Shown: piece by piece, positions 1 to 11,032 of the stretch
Layout of the letters: each line of letters begins with the position of its first letter
How positions within the stretch are numbered: the first letter of the stretch is position 1
Origin: Caprimulgus europaeus
Lineage: Eukaryota > Chordata > Aves > Caprimulgiformes > Caprimulgidae
DNA length: 64,000 nt
Direction: 5' to 3'
NCBI GenBank assembly: GCA_907165065.1
Contig: OU015524.1
Location: 32,391,295 to 32,455,294, forward strand
Notes under the pieces: model-generated
Told to the model about the DNA's origin: nothing
Database searches by the model: none
The model's input: only the letters and a program-made list of their open reading frames with translations
Translations under genes and position numbers: made by a program

Positions 1-893
1 GGGTGAATTTTTCAGGCAGGAACATCCATGAGGAAAAAAGTGTGTCATCCAATCTTACTTTATTGCATCATGATGCAATAAAACTCCAAAATTCAACCAG
101 CTGAATTAAGTTTCAGGAGGGGTGAACTGAGGTAGCCAAGATTTGTCTAATACTGATAGCCACTGACATGGCTATCACCAACCAAATACCTGAGCATCAA
201 AAAGCTGTTAGATGTATTTTAGCCTCATCCTGATAAGGTAGAGAAATTTCATGTTAATCGCATTCAGGAACTGGAGATATGAAATCACACACTAAAGGTC
301 ACACTGAAAGCTCAGAGAAAGTCAGGAATGCAACCAATATCTCCTGAGCCCTAGTACACCCTGACAGGTCAACAGTCTACACAAAGCAATAATGCAAAAT
401 AAACGAAAAAGAAACCACCAAAATTAAAACCAGACCATGGTTCTAGAGGGAAGAAAACACATACTCTCTAGGACAGAAGACATTTATCATGGCACAATCT
501 TTTCATTTCCAGTCTTAACCATTTCTAGTCTGGTATGCTAAATCAGTGGTCCTGCCTATGTTGCAGCCCGCTTTTCAAGCCTTTCTTTCTTCCTACAGTT
601 TTTTGCTTTACTTGGTTATTGTTTAAGGCAAACCTAATTAAGCTGCCAAGCTAATTTTTCTGAACCTGAAAAATTAGGCTACATGACACTTCCATCATGG
701 TGGCTGTTAATATCTTTGTTATAATTAATACTATTTCCTTCACACTGAAGCTGGAACTTGACTTTTGCCTTTATCGTCCTGTGTATTACATATGGACTTG
801 TTGATGACAGGTTCTAATACCAGAACTTTAGTGACTGATTTCAAAAGGAGGATATGGATATTTGCTTAGCTCCTACTTACTTTGAATGAATAC
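1..893. other. Unassigned AT-rich sequence
   Basis: No open frame of note, no terminal repeats and no recognisable transposon consensus. The stretch ends exactly where the first LTR begins. I see nothing functional in it. Confidence 0.6.
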
Positions 894-1474
894 TGTGATA
901 GTTTAACTTAGCTGGCAGCCAAACAAGACACAGTCACTCACAACCCCCCCAAGGAATCAGGGAGAGAATTGGAGGGGTAAAAGTTAAGGAGACTTGTAGA
1001 TTGAGATAAGAACAATTTAATAATTAAAATAAAAGCATATTAAAATAGTAACAATAACAACAAATTTTATATATGTGTGTGTATGTACACATACACTTAC
1101 ATATCTACAACAGTGATGCACAGTACAATCAGTTGCTCACCACCCACCGATAACAATCTCGGAGGAGCAAAAAGGAACCCTGAAACTGAAATCACAATCC
1201 CAGACAATTCCCAAGAGAATCCTTCCCCTTTCCAGTCAGCCCTAATTAATATACTAAACATGATGTAATATGATATGAAATATCTTATTGGCATACCCAA
1301 CTGTTTTGCTAACTGCTACACTTCCCTGTTCCCCCAATCCTTTGCACTCACAAACTACCCAAACACCATGTCCTTGTACCTTATCAACATTCTTGTCATA
1401 ACAAATCCTACACTGAAATCAAAACACAGTGTTTTCTAGCTACTAAGAAAACTATCCTAGCAAAAACCAGGACA
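894..1474 (-). mobile_element. Solo LTR, avian ERVL-type, minus strand
   Basis: Read on the minus strand this begins TGTCCTGGTTTTTGC and ends TTAAACTATCACA, so it has the TG...CA ends of an LTR. It matches the plus-strand LTR at 5464-6110 along its length: the same start, the shared block around TGCCAATAAGATATTTCATA, the shared GGTGGTGAGCAA block, and the shared stretch before TTGTTCTTATCTCAA. This layout is that of a widespread avian endogenous retrovirus LTR that I recall as ERVL-like. No gag, pol or env sequence is attached, so it is a solo LTR left by recombination. It is shorter than the plus-strand copy. The flanks GAATAC (888-893) and GATAAC (1475-1480) are only loosely alike, so the target duplication is eroded or the edge is off by a base. 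A purine/pyrimidine TG-rich patch (about 1066-1100) is a local expansion inside it. Confidence 0.8.
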
Positions 1475-2143
1475 GATAACTAATTAATATGGATTACAAA
1501 GTGCAGCATATTCTCAGCAACAGAAAGTATGACCAGACCTTATTGTTCTTAGACCTGATGTGCTGTCAGCATCACAGCTGTATCAGAACATGCAAATGTC
1601 CTGATTTTTAATATGTCACCTATGGAAAATACTGAGGAACATGATAAACCAGTCAGAAATAAAAATGTGTGTGAAATATTTCAAATAAAAATCTCAACCT
1701 CATATTGGAGTTTGAGAGAAGAGCTGTTTGAACTACAGTAGGTTTGAATATTTTTCCAGCAATGTTTTTCCCTTCACTGAAAGCAGTTAATCAAAATGTA
1801 AACTTTTTTCACCTAAAGTTTTTGGTTTTGTTTTTTTTCCTACCCTTGTCTCCAGATTCCATACTGAACTTCTTGAAAAATAGACTCATGCCAGCTTATT
1901 GAAGAGATCCAGGGACTAGTATCAAGCAGAGTAAGAATCATGAGTTTGGAATTCCTTATACTCAGGCAAACCTTTAATCACAAATGAGTGGCTCTTTGGT
2001 TCATGTTGGCTGTGTACAGATATGTGCACAGAAATGTATACACACAGATAGATATATATCTGTGTGTGTACTGTGTTTGTTTCAATGGCCCTTTTCCTAC
2101 TTATCTGGTTTTTGTTGTTTAGTTTTTGGGAGGTTTTTTTTTT

Positions 2144-2180
2144 GGGGGGGAGCAGTTTCATGTTTTCGGGGGGGTGGGGG
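2144..2180 (+). other. G-run cluster, possible G-quadruplex
   Basis: G runs at 2144-2150 (seven), 2168-2174 (seven) and 2176-2180 (five) follow a T-rich tract, with a GGGAGG upstream near 2128. Four or more G tracts of at least three could fold as a quadruplex. This is a sequence property only; no function is implied. Confidence 0.45.
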
Positions 2181-2786
2181 TTTAATAAAATGTTTTTCTT
2201 TTTAGTTTGTTTCAATTTTTCTCCTCTCTCCTCCAAAAAACCCTACTGGAGAAGGCTTAGTTTATTCCTAAAAGAGGAGGGGAAAAATTTCTGTGGGCAG
2301 GCAGACTTCTTTTTTCACTTCTACTCTTTTCATGAACACCTGACATTTTAGTCATCTTAATCCATAACTATTATAAGGGATTCTCTATTCTTGCTAACAG
2401 ATAATGACTATTGTTAATCCAAAGAGAACATTTTTCTCACGCATGCTTTCATAAGACTGAGTAATCATGTATGAGTAAGCATGTGTAGAGATTCAATTTG
2501 AAATTAAAATCTGAAATATTTGTCAGATACATGAGATGATTAGAACAGCATACACAAAATTATCACAGAAATTGAGAAATTAGCAAAAATGCAGCCAAAC
2601 ACAGCTTCCATAAAACTGATCAAACACTGCACAATCTTGAAATGGAGATTTTACCCAGGATTTCAACACAGGAACCAGTCCAGAAATCAGATCTGGGGAA
2701 AAGATATTAGTGTCATACTGTAGTCAGAAAATTATATTTTCCATTGCTTTCACTGTTACTGTGATCTCACTTGACAGACTCATCCT

Positions 2787-2810
2787 TCATAAGGTATCAA
2801 TACCTTATGA
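2787..2810. repeat. Inverted repeat, 10-bp arms
   Basis: TCATAAGGTA (2787-2796) and TACCTTATGA (2801-2810) are perfect reverse complements separated by four bases. It is short and isolated, with no link to a transposon edge. Confidence 0.6.
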
Positions 2811-5458
2811 TGAATGCTATGAGAAGTGATCAGTGCATTTTCAAGGAGCCTTCCTTCATATTCATCTTCATCCTCCCCTAGATTGCCACTAGCTAGCACA
2901 CTTAGAGGAATCTCTATGTCCTGATCAGCCTGGGGTCAGCCAGCTGATGCTAAATCTGAGAGCTTTGGCACCTTATCTTCATCCCAGGAAGACTGAAATA
3001 TGAATTCACTCTTCAGTATGGAAGATGAAGATAGCTCTAACCACAATCAAGCAGCTTAATTTACAGTACTAATAGAAGCCTTTTCACAGTGAGATCAACA
3101 AGACCTAGCTCTCAGACAAAATGAGCACAAACAGCCTTAAAAATAGTAGAAGCTACTGGTATTGCTGTGTTTCAAGCATTTTTAAGTGGAGTTGTTAATA
3201 ATTTTGAAAGTAGCTCACATACAGATGAGACCTACAAAGCAGGACTGTAAATGGAGACACCCTAGCTCTGCTAATCCTCTTGCTAAAATTCTGTCTGCAT
3301 TCACACACAACCCAGAATTTAAATGATTGCATGCCATAGCAAAATTCTACCTGGGAACTCCAAAGTAGCAGCAGATGCTTGGGCATATGTTAAATACTTC
3401 CCCATATCCCCAGGACACTCTGCCAGCTCCGAGTTGCCACCCAGTGGCACGGGAACCCAGAGCTGTCAAAGGGATGTGCATGTGTCATCCGGGTGCCTTT
3501 CCTCTATTTTTTAAAATGTGTTAATGTGAATAGATTGAAAGTTTTAGCCTGAAGTAAATTAACTAAATTATGCATAATGACAAATTATGCAGATTTATAC
3601 TAGATAATCAGTCAATGTGCTTGCCATTGGAGACAGCTGATGTCCAAATAGAATAGTTTGAACTTGCACAAATAAGTTCAGATTGCTCCCACTGGGTGCA
3701 TTACCTCAGTCTTCTAGCACACTACCTTTTGATTGTCTCTAGAATTAGTTTCTTATTATGTTCATATTTCAGCTTGTTCTTTTTGAACTTTAATACATCC
3801 ATCCACTTCCATCCTTCTTCAACCCCTTTACTTTGGACAGAAATATGGAAAAGAAGGATAAGCTGTGCCACAGCTAGCAAAATACAGGGAAGAGTTTAGA
3901 ACCCATTTCTGAGGGCTTGGGAGCAATTGCCTGGGCATTGCCACTTTAGTAGACTAAAGTATTAGTGACAGTGGGTTTGATGAGGAGAAGGAAGAAGGAG
4001 AAAGTAGAGAAATTATGATACTATGCTTGGTGAAAGGAGTGGGGTGGAAAAAGACGGGAAAGACAACCATTAGGCCAAATAATGGCTTCCCTAAAGAGCA
4101 ACGGGGATTTGAGCTCAGACTGCTCTCGGAAAACTTCAGTTTCCTTCCTACACACCAAGGGGAGCAGTGGCTCCATATAGAACTATGCACAAAACCCCAG
4201 TGGCAATAATTGTAGTCTTGAAATTCACCCATTGTTCTCTGACCTTGAAAATATGTGCTGCCACAGAGAAAGACCTTCTGTGTGAAGCCAAGTAATTTTT
4301 AGTACCTGTGTCCCTCTTCCCCATCATTTTTTCTCTTGCTACAGAGTTTGTAACCACCAACGGCATAAGGTGTTTCTTACTATACTTTGGAGACCTTGTT
4401 TTAGTTGGTGCTTGCTGTTACTGTGATCTTATTTCTAGACAGACACACATGAATGCTCACCTCACTCCCCAGGAAGAGCAGAGCCAAACAGTAGGCATTA
4501 GACACAACTGACTCCTCTGGAAGCCTGCACAACACAGACCCTTCCCAACAATAAGATACAGAGAACAGTTAAGCCCTTTGCAACACTTAACAGGGAGTCA
4601 AACTTGCAGACTTGTGAGAAATCTGGGCGTGACCTCGGTGATCCAGGTCTCAGGTCAATTTCCCAGTTTAGAGAAAAACCCATAATCTGAAAAGCCCAGA
4701 GGAAAATAACATGGAACTCCAGCTCATTCCCTGAGAGCAGGAAATTTAAATCCCTTCATAACAGCAAGCCCTTGACACTGATCCCTAAACCCAGAAGAAG
4801 AAGTGCAGCTGAAGCATCCAAGCTGGGCCCCCAGGGGCAGTCCTACCACCTGAGCTCAGAGAAGAAGGGATTGCAGACACAGCAGCTGAACTAAGATCCA
4901 GAGAAATCTGCCAACTTTATTGACCTAAATTATCAGACACAGCTGAGCAACAAACATGGTACAAACTGTGAAATGACACTGTGCAGTCTTTCTGCTTGAA
5001 GAGACACTTCCTTGATTAAGTGTCTTATTGTGTAATTGCAAAACATAGGAAATTCAAGATTCTTTTTCCTCCTTCTTCCTTTAATGGTACTGTTATCTTG
5101 TGTCTCTGTTTGATAGGCATATTGATTTTTGTTTCATGCAGGGATACTGCAGCTTGTTAGGAAAAGTGTAGTGGAAGAGTACTCTATTTTTTTTTTAGTG
5201 ATTTAATCTTCATGCACTTTTTTCAGTCCATCCTAGCACTGCAGGTGCTGGGACCAGTACATTAACTGTTCTTTACTGGACTTTAATGCTTACACAGAAA
5301 ATCCATATAAAAAAGTGCAGATTTATCAGGCAGGATTTCTGGTGCATAGAAAACACACTGACCATGTAAAGGCCTGTTAGTTGTGTCATGCCACTTCAGA
5401 GAGAGTTTCTAGATTGTTCGTAGTCTGACCATGTTTATGTGCACTAAATAAACATTAC

Positions 5459-5463
5459 ATTAG
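5459..5463 (+). repeat. Target-site duplication, left copy (ATTAG)
   Basis: ATTAG lies directly before the LTR start TGTCCTGG. The same five bases follow the LTR end at 6111-6115. A 5-bp duplication is normal for ERVL-type integration. Confidence 0.85.
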
Positions 5464-6110
5464 TGTCCTGGTTTTTAGCTGGAACAGAGCTGGGTTTCTT
5501 TATCAGTAGCTAGAATAGTGCTGCATTTTGTTTTTCAGCCTGGGACTTGCTATGAGAGGAACACTGATAACACACCAGTGATTTTATTTTTGTCACTGGA
5601 AGTGAAGGACTTTGTGTTCTGTTAGTCCACAAGCACAAGATCTAAGGGGAGTGAGGAATATTTAAATTAATAAGCTAAATTGACATTTAGATATGCCAAT
5701 GGGATATTCCATATCATATCTCATCATGTCCAGTATATTAGTGAGGGTCTCTTCCTCTTTTAGCTCTTTTTGGCTTTTCACTCGAGCTCTTGCTTTTCCA
5801 GGATTCAGTTTGGGATTGTCACTCCTCTGGGATTATTATCTGGGAACAGGCCAGGCTCAGTCAGTGAGGGGTGAGCAATAGCACTGGGTATAATTCTTTT
5901 GTATATTTTGTTACTGTTATCATTATCACTACTATTTTAATATTAGTATTATTTTAAGTCTTCTTTCTATTATTAAATTGTTCTTATCTCAACCTACAAG
6001 CCTCCCTACTCTTGCCCCAATCCTCTCCCATATCTCCTGGGGGTGGGGGGGAAGTGGGTGAACAGCTGTGTTGGCTGCTGGCCAAGGGCTAGCCCAGTGA
6101 AACTATCACA
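5464..6110 (+). mobile_element. Solo LTR, avian ERVL-type, plus strand
   Basis: The element starts TGTCCTGGTTTTTAGCTGG and ends AACTATCACA, giving TG...CA ends. It is 647 bp and is bounded by the identical pentamer ATTAG on both sides, which fixes both edges to the base. A U3-like block around TGGGATATTCCATATCATAT precedes a TATA-like CAGTATATTA near 5730. Later comes GGGGTGAGCAATAG and an AT-rich stretch ending TTGTTCTTATCTCAACC. A GGGGGTGGGGGGG run near 6041-6052 is typical of the 3' part of this family. There is no internal retroviral sequence, so a full provirus was reduced to one LTR by LTR-LTR recombination. Short open frames inside it are accidental. The perfect target duplication suggests a younger or better preserved copy than the minus-strand one at 894-1474. 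Family naming (ERVL-like) is from memory. Confidence 0.88.
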
Positions 6111-6115
6111 ATTAG
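6111..6115 (+). repeat. Target-site duplication, right copy (ATTAG)
   Basis: ATTAG immediately follows the terminal CA of the LTR and equals 5459-5463. Confidence 0.85.
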
Positions 6116-7905
6116 CCCAATAACTCCTACCAAACCTTCTTTCACAGACACCTATATTGCTTGCCTGTCCTTTCCTGGGGAGAGGCACTTTTGTCTGCTC
6201 TAGCAGTTTACAGCAAGGGAGATACTGATTTGTGAACAATCAACCAACTACTCTATTGTTAATGAATTTGCTGTCCTAGAGTTTATGTTTGAACTTTTCT
6301 TACTACAGATAAACTCTGCAGTGATAACAACGTTAATGTCCTCTGCTGTGTACAGTTAACACTACAGAACAACTAGAGCAGGATACACCATGTCAGCTGC
6401 CAAACAGCTAAATTCTGACCCAGCATCTCAGTAAGTCACCCTTCTTGCCCTACCTCAATCCCACCAGAGCTGGGAGATCAGGGAGAGATGAAAGGTTGCC
6501 AGGCACTCAGATAGCCAGTTGTTTCTCCAGACAGATCTTTGGGATCTGATTAATACACAGTATGGATGAGGCAGGATCATTGAAAGATACAGATACACAT
6601 GTAGCAGTTATAGGGGCTGTTATTTCACCTTGGGGAGATCTGGGAACAAGCTAGTAGCTGCCAGTGTGATGCCAAGGGGCAGACTGGCCTTCCAGATAAG
6701 ACAAGGCTGGAGACAGGTATTTGCTTCTCAGCATTTCCACAGGGTTGTTTTATGATCATAAGCAATTCACTGAAGCTCTCCAGACTTCTATTTCCTTATC
6801 AGTAATAGAAGAAGCAATATACATCTCTCAGGGCTACCATGAAGTCAGCCTCATTACTATGTGTTCAAGGTACTCAGCAGTCACTAGTGCTCATCCTCAA
6901 CACACCAAAGGCAAAAGCAATATCCCAAAAGAGTTATTTTACTATCTCATCTCATTTTTACATACTCAATCAATACCTGTATTGGCATATATCAGGCACA
7001 TACAGTACCAATTATTGGAAAATTGGATCCTGATGCAAGGCACTGGTTTCTCATGAATGTATTGCCCATGACTATATGTACCAGCCCTCATAATTAATAA
7101 TTATCTGTTTATTCAGATCCTAACACAATTTTGGCCTAAACTTTTTCCCCAGTGTATTTAATACCACAGGGATGCTCTATGAATTGTATTATTTCACATG
7201 ATTCAAATGTGAAGATCTGTTCAATGGTGCAGTAGCCTTTCTTTGCCTGAATAATGATAGCAGTACTGATTATCCTTAATAACGTTATTATGCTGTGCAC
7301 AGAAATCAAGAACAGAGAGCAATCAGGTGGAGAATTAGATTGTTTTAAAAAAACTTGATCTTTATTCTTGCTACATGTCTACTGGACCTTGAAAACAGTA
7401 ATAGGATGGCCTTTAAATTCCTACTGCTTTGATAAGAGATGAGAAATAAAGCCAAATACATTTTTTTCTAGTGTGGTAGCTATAAGCTTGCAGGCATTGC
7501 TCCATGCCTAAAGGTTACTTAGTGGAAGTTATGAAAGAAGGACTTCAACTGCATATGTAATTGGTACAGACGTATATAAAATTTTAATACGATAATGATA
7601 CATTTTATGCAGATGTAGTTTTACACAGAAATATAGAGAGACTAAGCTTCCACAATCAGTCCCAAAAACTCTCAAAGGAAATGAAAAGCAAAAAAGTAAA
7701 GGAAATCCCAACTCATTAGTGGCTGAACTAGATCTGGATTAATCAAGACTAGTCTTATACTAGCCCAAACAAAACCGTTCCAAAAAATCAGTGGATTTGT
7801 TTTCATTTGTATGCATCCCTCGCTTGATATAATTAGTTGCTCACAAAGTGATTTTTCATATAGCCATGCAGAACTGCTGCTGAGGCTGTTCTGGTTCATC
7901 TCACA
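6116..7905. other. Unassigned sequence
   Basis: A 111-codon opening at 6721-7056 has no recognisable domain, and overlapping alternative frames are open too, so I treat it as chance. No repeat family is recognised here. Confidence 0.5.
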
Positions 7906-7913
7906 GCCCAAAG

Positions 7914-8319
7914 CAGGCGTCCCCAAACTTCTTAAACAGGGGGCTGGATCGCTGTCCCTCAGACACTGTCAGGGGCCAGACTATAGTTTGGAAAAAAATG
8001 AATGAATTCTTATGCACACTGCACCTATTTTATTTGTAGTAGTGCACCAAAAAAACAGGAAAAAGAATGCAATATTTAAAATAAAGAACAATTGTAATCA
8101 ACAAAAACAAATAATATTTCAGTGTGAACTATGGGCATGCTTCTGGCTAATGAGACGGTCAGTGATAGGTTCCATATTTGTCACTGCTAGTCACAGCAAG
8201 TGATGCAAGTGTTCATCAGTTAGTCTGGATCTGATTGGAGTTCTGTAAATACCAGCGGGCTGGATTGAGGGCCCTGGGGTGCTGTATCCGGCCCACGGGC
8301 TGTAGTTTGAGGACCCCTG
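7914..8319 (-). mobile_element. MITE-like non-autonomous hAT element (406 bp)
   Basis: The element starts CAGGCGTCCCCAAACTTC and ends TAGTTTGAGGACCCCTG, giving imperfect terminal inverted repeats of about 17 bp. It is flanked by GCCCAAAG (7906-7913) and CCCCAAAG (8320-8327), an 8-bp target duplication with one mismatch, as expected for hAT transposons. Its left 0.32 kb matches the reverse complement of 10700-11024, and its right 0.08 kb matches the reverse complement of 9386-9467, both in the larger element nearby. It is therefore the same family with the transposase region removed, lying in the opposite orientation. The junction near 8237-8240 shows a few bases shared by both parents (GGAG), consistent with abortive gap repair. 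It encodes nothing and would have needed a transposase in trans. Confidence 0.9.
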
Positions 8320-8327
8320 CCCCAAAG

Positions 8328-9377
8328 CATCTAGATAATGCCAACTAAACTCAAAATGTGGCCTTTGAGTGGATTTTCCCCTTTTTAAGGGATCAAGACC
8401 TTCTTAGAAGATACTCCACACATGTAAGCAAACTGGCACCTCTGGAAAACCTGAAGCCTTGAAAACATGTGGTATATATCAGCCACATTGGTTCCTTTTG
8501 TCCTATATTGCCAAAGGGCTGGACATGGACTAAAGGTAAATTTAAAGATTCAGAGCAAGGAGGGCTCTTCTTTGGGAAGACTCTAAATGGCTCCTTCTGT
8601 TTTTCAAGGGAGATTCAGAAGTCCTGATCATTTGAACCACTTAATCTATTTTGAAACAGCAAAATATTTGGCAGCTCCCTGTAAACAACTCATCCTTGTA
8701 AACAGGTTGAACTGAATATGGACAGTATTGCCTTCTGATCCTTTCCTTGTTTGGTGTTCTTTGTGAAGTCCCTGGATAATGGACATGCTGTCAAATATAA
8801 GAAAACAATTTCTTGAGAGCCTTTCATTTTACTCTCTCTGCTTCATTCAGTTATTCAAGTCTTTGCATTCTTCCTGATTTCTCATCTCTTGCAAATCCCT
8901 TCCAGGCAAGGTAACTTAGCTTTAGGCAGCACATTCATGCAAAAGACACAAAGAACACAGGTATTTGGTCTAGAAAGCTAGGTAAAGAAAATTTTTGATG
9001 ACTGCTGTTGGATCCAAAAAAAGGGCAATATTTAGTGCAAATCACAGAAATATTGTTTATTCTAATGAACAGAAGTTGGATTAAAATAAACTAGATTTTT
9101 CCCAGCATACTTCCTAATTCACAGCAATATCTTTAGGAGATTATTTACTTTCTAATCTATAAATTACATAGTCTTAATCCTGGAGACTCTAAGTCCACCA
9201 CCACCAGCACACTGTGCATTGCATTCTGAGAGGTGGAGCTTCTTTATGTGCATTTTCTACTGTTTCAAGTGTCCAAGGATTTATTAAGCACATAGTTGAT
9301 AAGTTTTTGTACACAGAGTAACCCACCTGACTATGCAATCACAGAGACTGGGTGCACAGGTGTAGATGGGAAGCATA
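8328..9377. other. Unassigned spacer between the two hAT elements
   Basis: About 1 kb of AT-rich single-copy-looking sequence. No open frame or repeat is recognised. Confidence 0.5.
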
Positions 9378-9385
9378 CCCTAATC

Positions 9386-11024
9386 CAGGGGTCCTCAAAT
9401 TATGGCCCATGGGCCAGATACAGCCCCCCAGGGTCCTCAATCCGGCCCACCAGTATTTACAGAACTCTCCACTCGCCCCCACCAGGGGTTGGGGTGGGAA
9501 ACCAAGCAGCCGCAGATGACTTCCTGCCACTTAATCTGCACACCGGCCTCTGCAGCCCCCAAGCACCCACTGGGACTGGGCTGGAACCAGCACCTTATCC
9601 TCAACCTGCGCCCCTGCGGCGGGAAAGAGGTGCGGGCATCTCCTCTGCCAGGCAAGCCCAGTCGGCAGCCTCTGGACTGTGAGGTCCAGCCAACTCGGGT
9701 GAATCGCCAGAGCCCCGGCGTGGCAAAGTTCCTTCAGTCCCTTCTGGCCACCCTTTCCGGACTGCGTGGCCGGGCTGAGGAGGGGGGCAGCGGCATCAGC
9801 GAGGTGGGTGACTCCCTTGTGTGTTGAAGGAATACAATTTGCGTCAACACTACGAAACTCAACATAAAGATAAATATGATTCTTTGATCGGACAAGTGAG
9901 AAAAGATAAAATATTAAGACTGAAACATGGATAGACAACTCAGCAGAATATTTTTATGAAGCAAAAGCAGCTCAATATATCATCACTTCGAGCAAGCTAT
10001 CGAGTTGCCAAGCTCATAGCGTGCACTGGCAGAGCATTCATAGAGGGAGAATTTGTTAAAGAATGCCTTCTTTCTGTTGCCAAAGAGATGTGTCCAGGGA
10101 AGGTGGATTTATTTAGTACAGTGAGTCTTTCAGGACCTACAATTACACGAAGGATTGAAGAAATGGGGGAAAATTGGAATCTGCAGTTGCAAAACTCCTT
10201 AAAAACAAAACTTTGCTATTTCTCATTGGCACTCGACAAAAGCAATGTTTGTGATTCTGCATAACTTCTAATTTTCATTCGTGGGACAAATGATTCTTTT
10301 GAAGTCACAAGGGAGCTTGCTGCACTGAAAAGCATCAAAGGAACAACTACAGGAGAGGATATCTACAAGAAAGTTTGCCAAACTATGAATGATCTGGAGC
10401 TGGACTGGGGTAAACTATTCAGTGTGACAACTGATGGCACTCCTAGCATGATGAGGTCCATAAAAGGAGTGGTTGCACACATTAACAAAGAGATGGACAA
10501 AAGCAAATGGAATTGGCCTAACTACAGACTTGTGACTCACTGAAAGATGTATTCAAATCAAGCAGCCTTACTAATTTCTATGCATCTCTCTCCTCAGAGA
10601 CATATCATAATCTCAGGAACCATGCACTCAAAATTGCAACCATCTTTGACAGGCCTATGTTTGTGAGAAGACTTTTTCCTGAATGAAACATCTGAAATCT
10701 CCAATCAGATCCAGACTAACTGATGAACACTTGCATCCCTTACTATGACTAGCAGTGACAAATATGGAACCTATCATTGACCATCTCATTAGCCAAAAGC
10801 ATGCCCATAGTTCACATTGAAATATTATTTGGTTTTGTTGATTACAATTGTTCTTCATTTTAAATATTGCATTCTTTTTTCCTGTTTTTTGTGCACTACT
10901 ACAAATAAAATAGGTGCAGTGTGCATAAGAATTCGTTCATTTTTTTCCAAACTAAAGTCAGGCCCTCAACAGTGTCTGAGGGACAGTGAATCAGCCCCCT
11001 GTTTAAGAAGTTTGAGGACCCCTG
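9386..11024 (+). mobile_element. Degenerate hAT (Charlie-like) DNA transposon
   Basis: Terminal inverted repeats CAGGGGTCCTCAAAT (from 9386) and GTTTGAGGACCCCTG (to 11024) enclose 1,639 bp. The flanks CCCTAATC (9378-9385) and CCCTAAGC (11025-11032) form an 8-bp target duplication with one mismatch. A GC-rich leader (about 9470-9825) precedes transposase remnants on the plus strand. The element is shorter than an autonomous copy because a large part of the coding region is missing near 10535-10540. It carries in-frame stops and frame changes, so it is dead. It is the long form from which the element at 7914-8319 can be derived by an internal deletion of about 1.2 kb. Both copies keep clear ends and nearly intact target duplications, so insertion was not extremely ancient. 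Confidence 0.9.
9818..10817 (+). pseudogene. hAT transposase relic, Charlie-like
   Basis: Four pieces follow one another. From 9818 the frame reads CVLKEYN then RQHYETQH, the end of a BED-type zinc finger. After an in-frame TAG (9932) comes ASYRVAKLIACTGRAFIEG and on to YFSLALDKS, which holds the likely first catalytic Asp. A TAA (10262) interrupts, then the same frame continues with LLIFIRGTNDSFEV and KLFSVTTDGTPSM, holding the likely second Asp, to a TGA at 10541. From 10540 another frame gives NFYASLSSETYHNLRNHAL, and from 10653 a third gives YVCEKTFS, a stop, then SRLTDEHLHP, which is the C-terminal dimerisation region of hAT transposases. The central insertion domain is gone, by deletion near 10538. 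The wording is close to the Charlie8-derived part of vertebrate GTF2IRD2 as I remember it. The protein once cut and pasted the element by binding its ends; it cannot now be made. Confidence 0.88.
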
Positions 11025-11032
11025 CCCTAAGC

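Larger units (their letters stand above)
1475..5463. other. Unassigned sequence between the two LTRs
   Basis: About 4 kb without a supported gene. It holds an inverted repeat at 2787-2810 and a G-run cluster at 2144-2180. A somewhat GC-richer patch at about 3400-3510 gives no recognisable protein or repeat. It is not the body of a provirus: the two LTRs flanking it point in opposite directions and no retroviral coding trace is visible. Confidence 0.5.

Noticed and set aside
894-6110. A provirus bounded by the two LTRs
   Set aside because: The LTRs point in opposite directions and the interval has no gag, pol or env trace, so they are independent solo LTRs.
9402-9827. 141-codon plus-strand open frame as a gene
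   Set aside because: It falls inside the GC-rich leader of the hAT element, other frames are also open there, and the product matches nothing recognisable.
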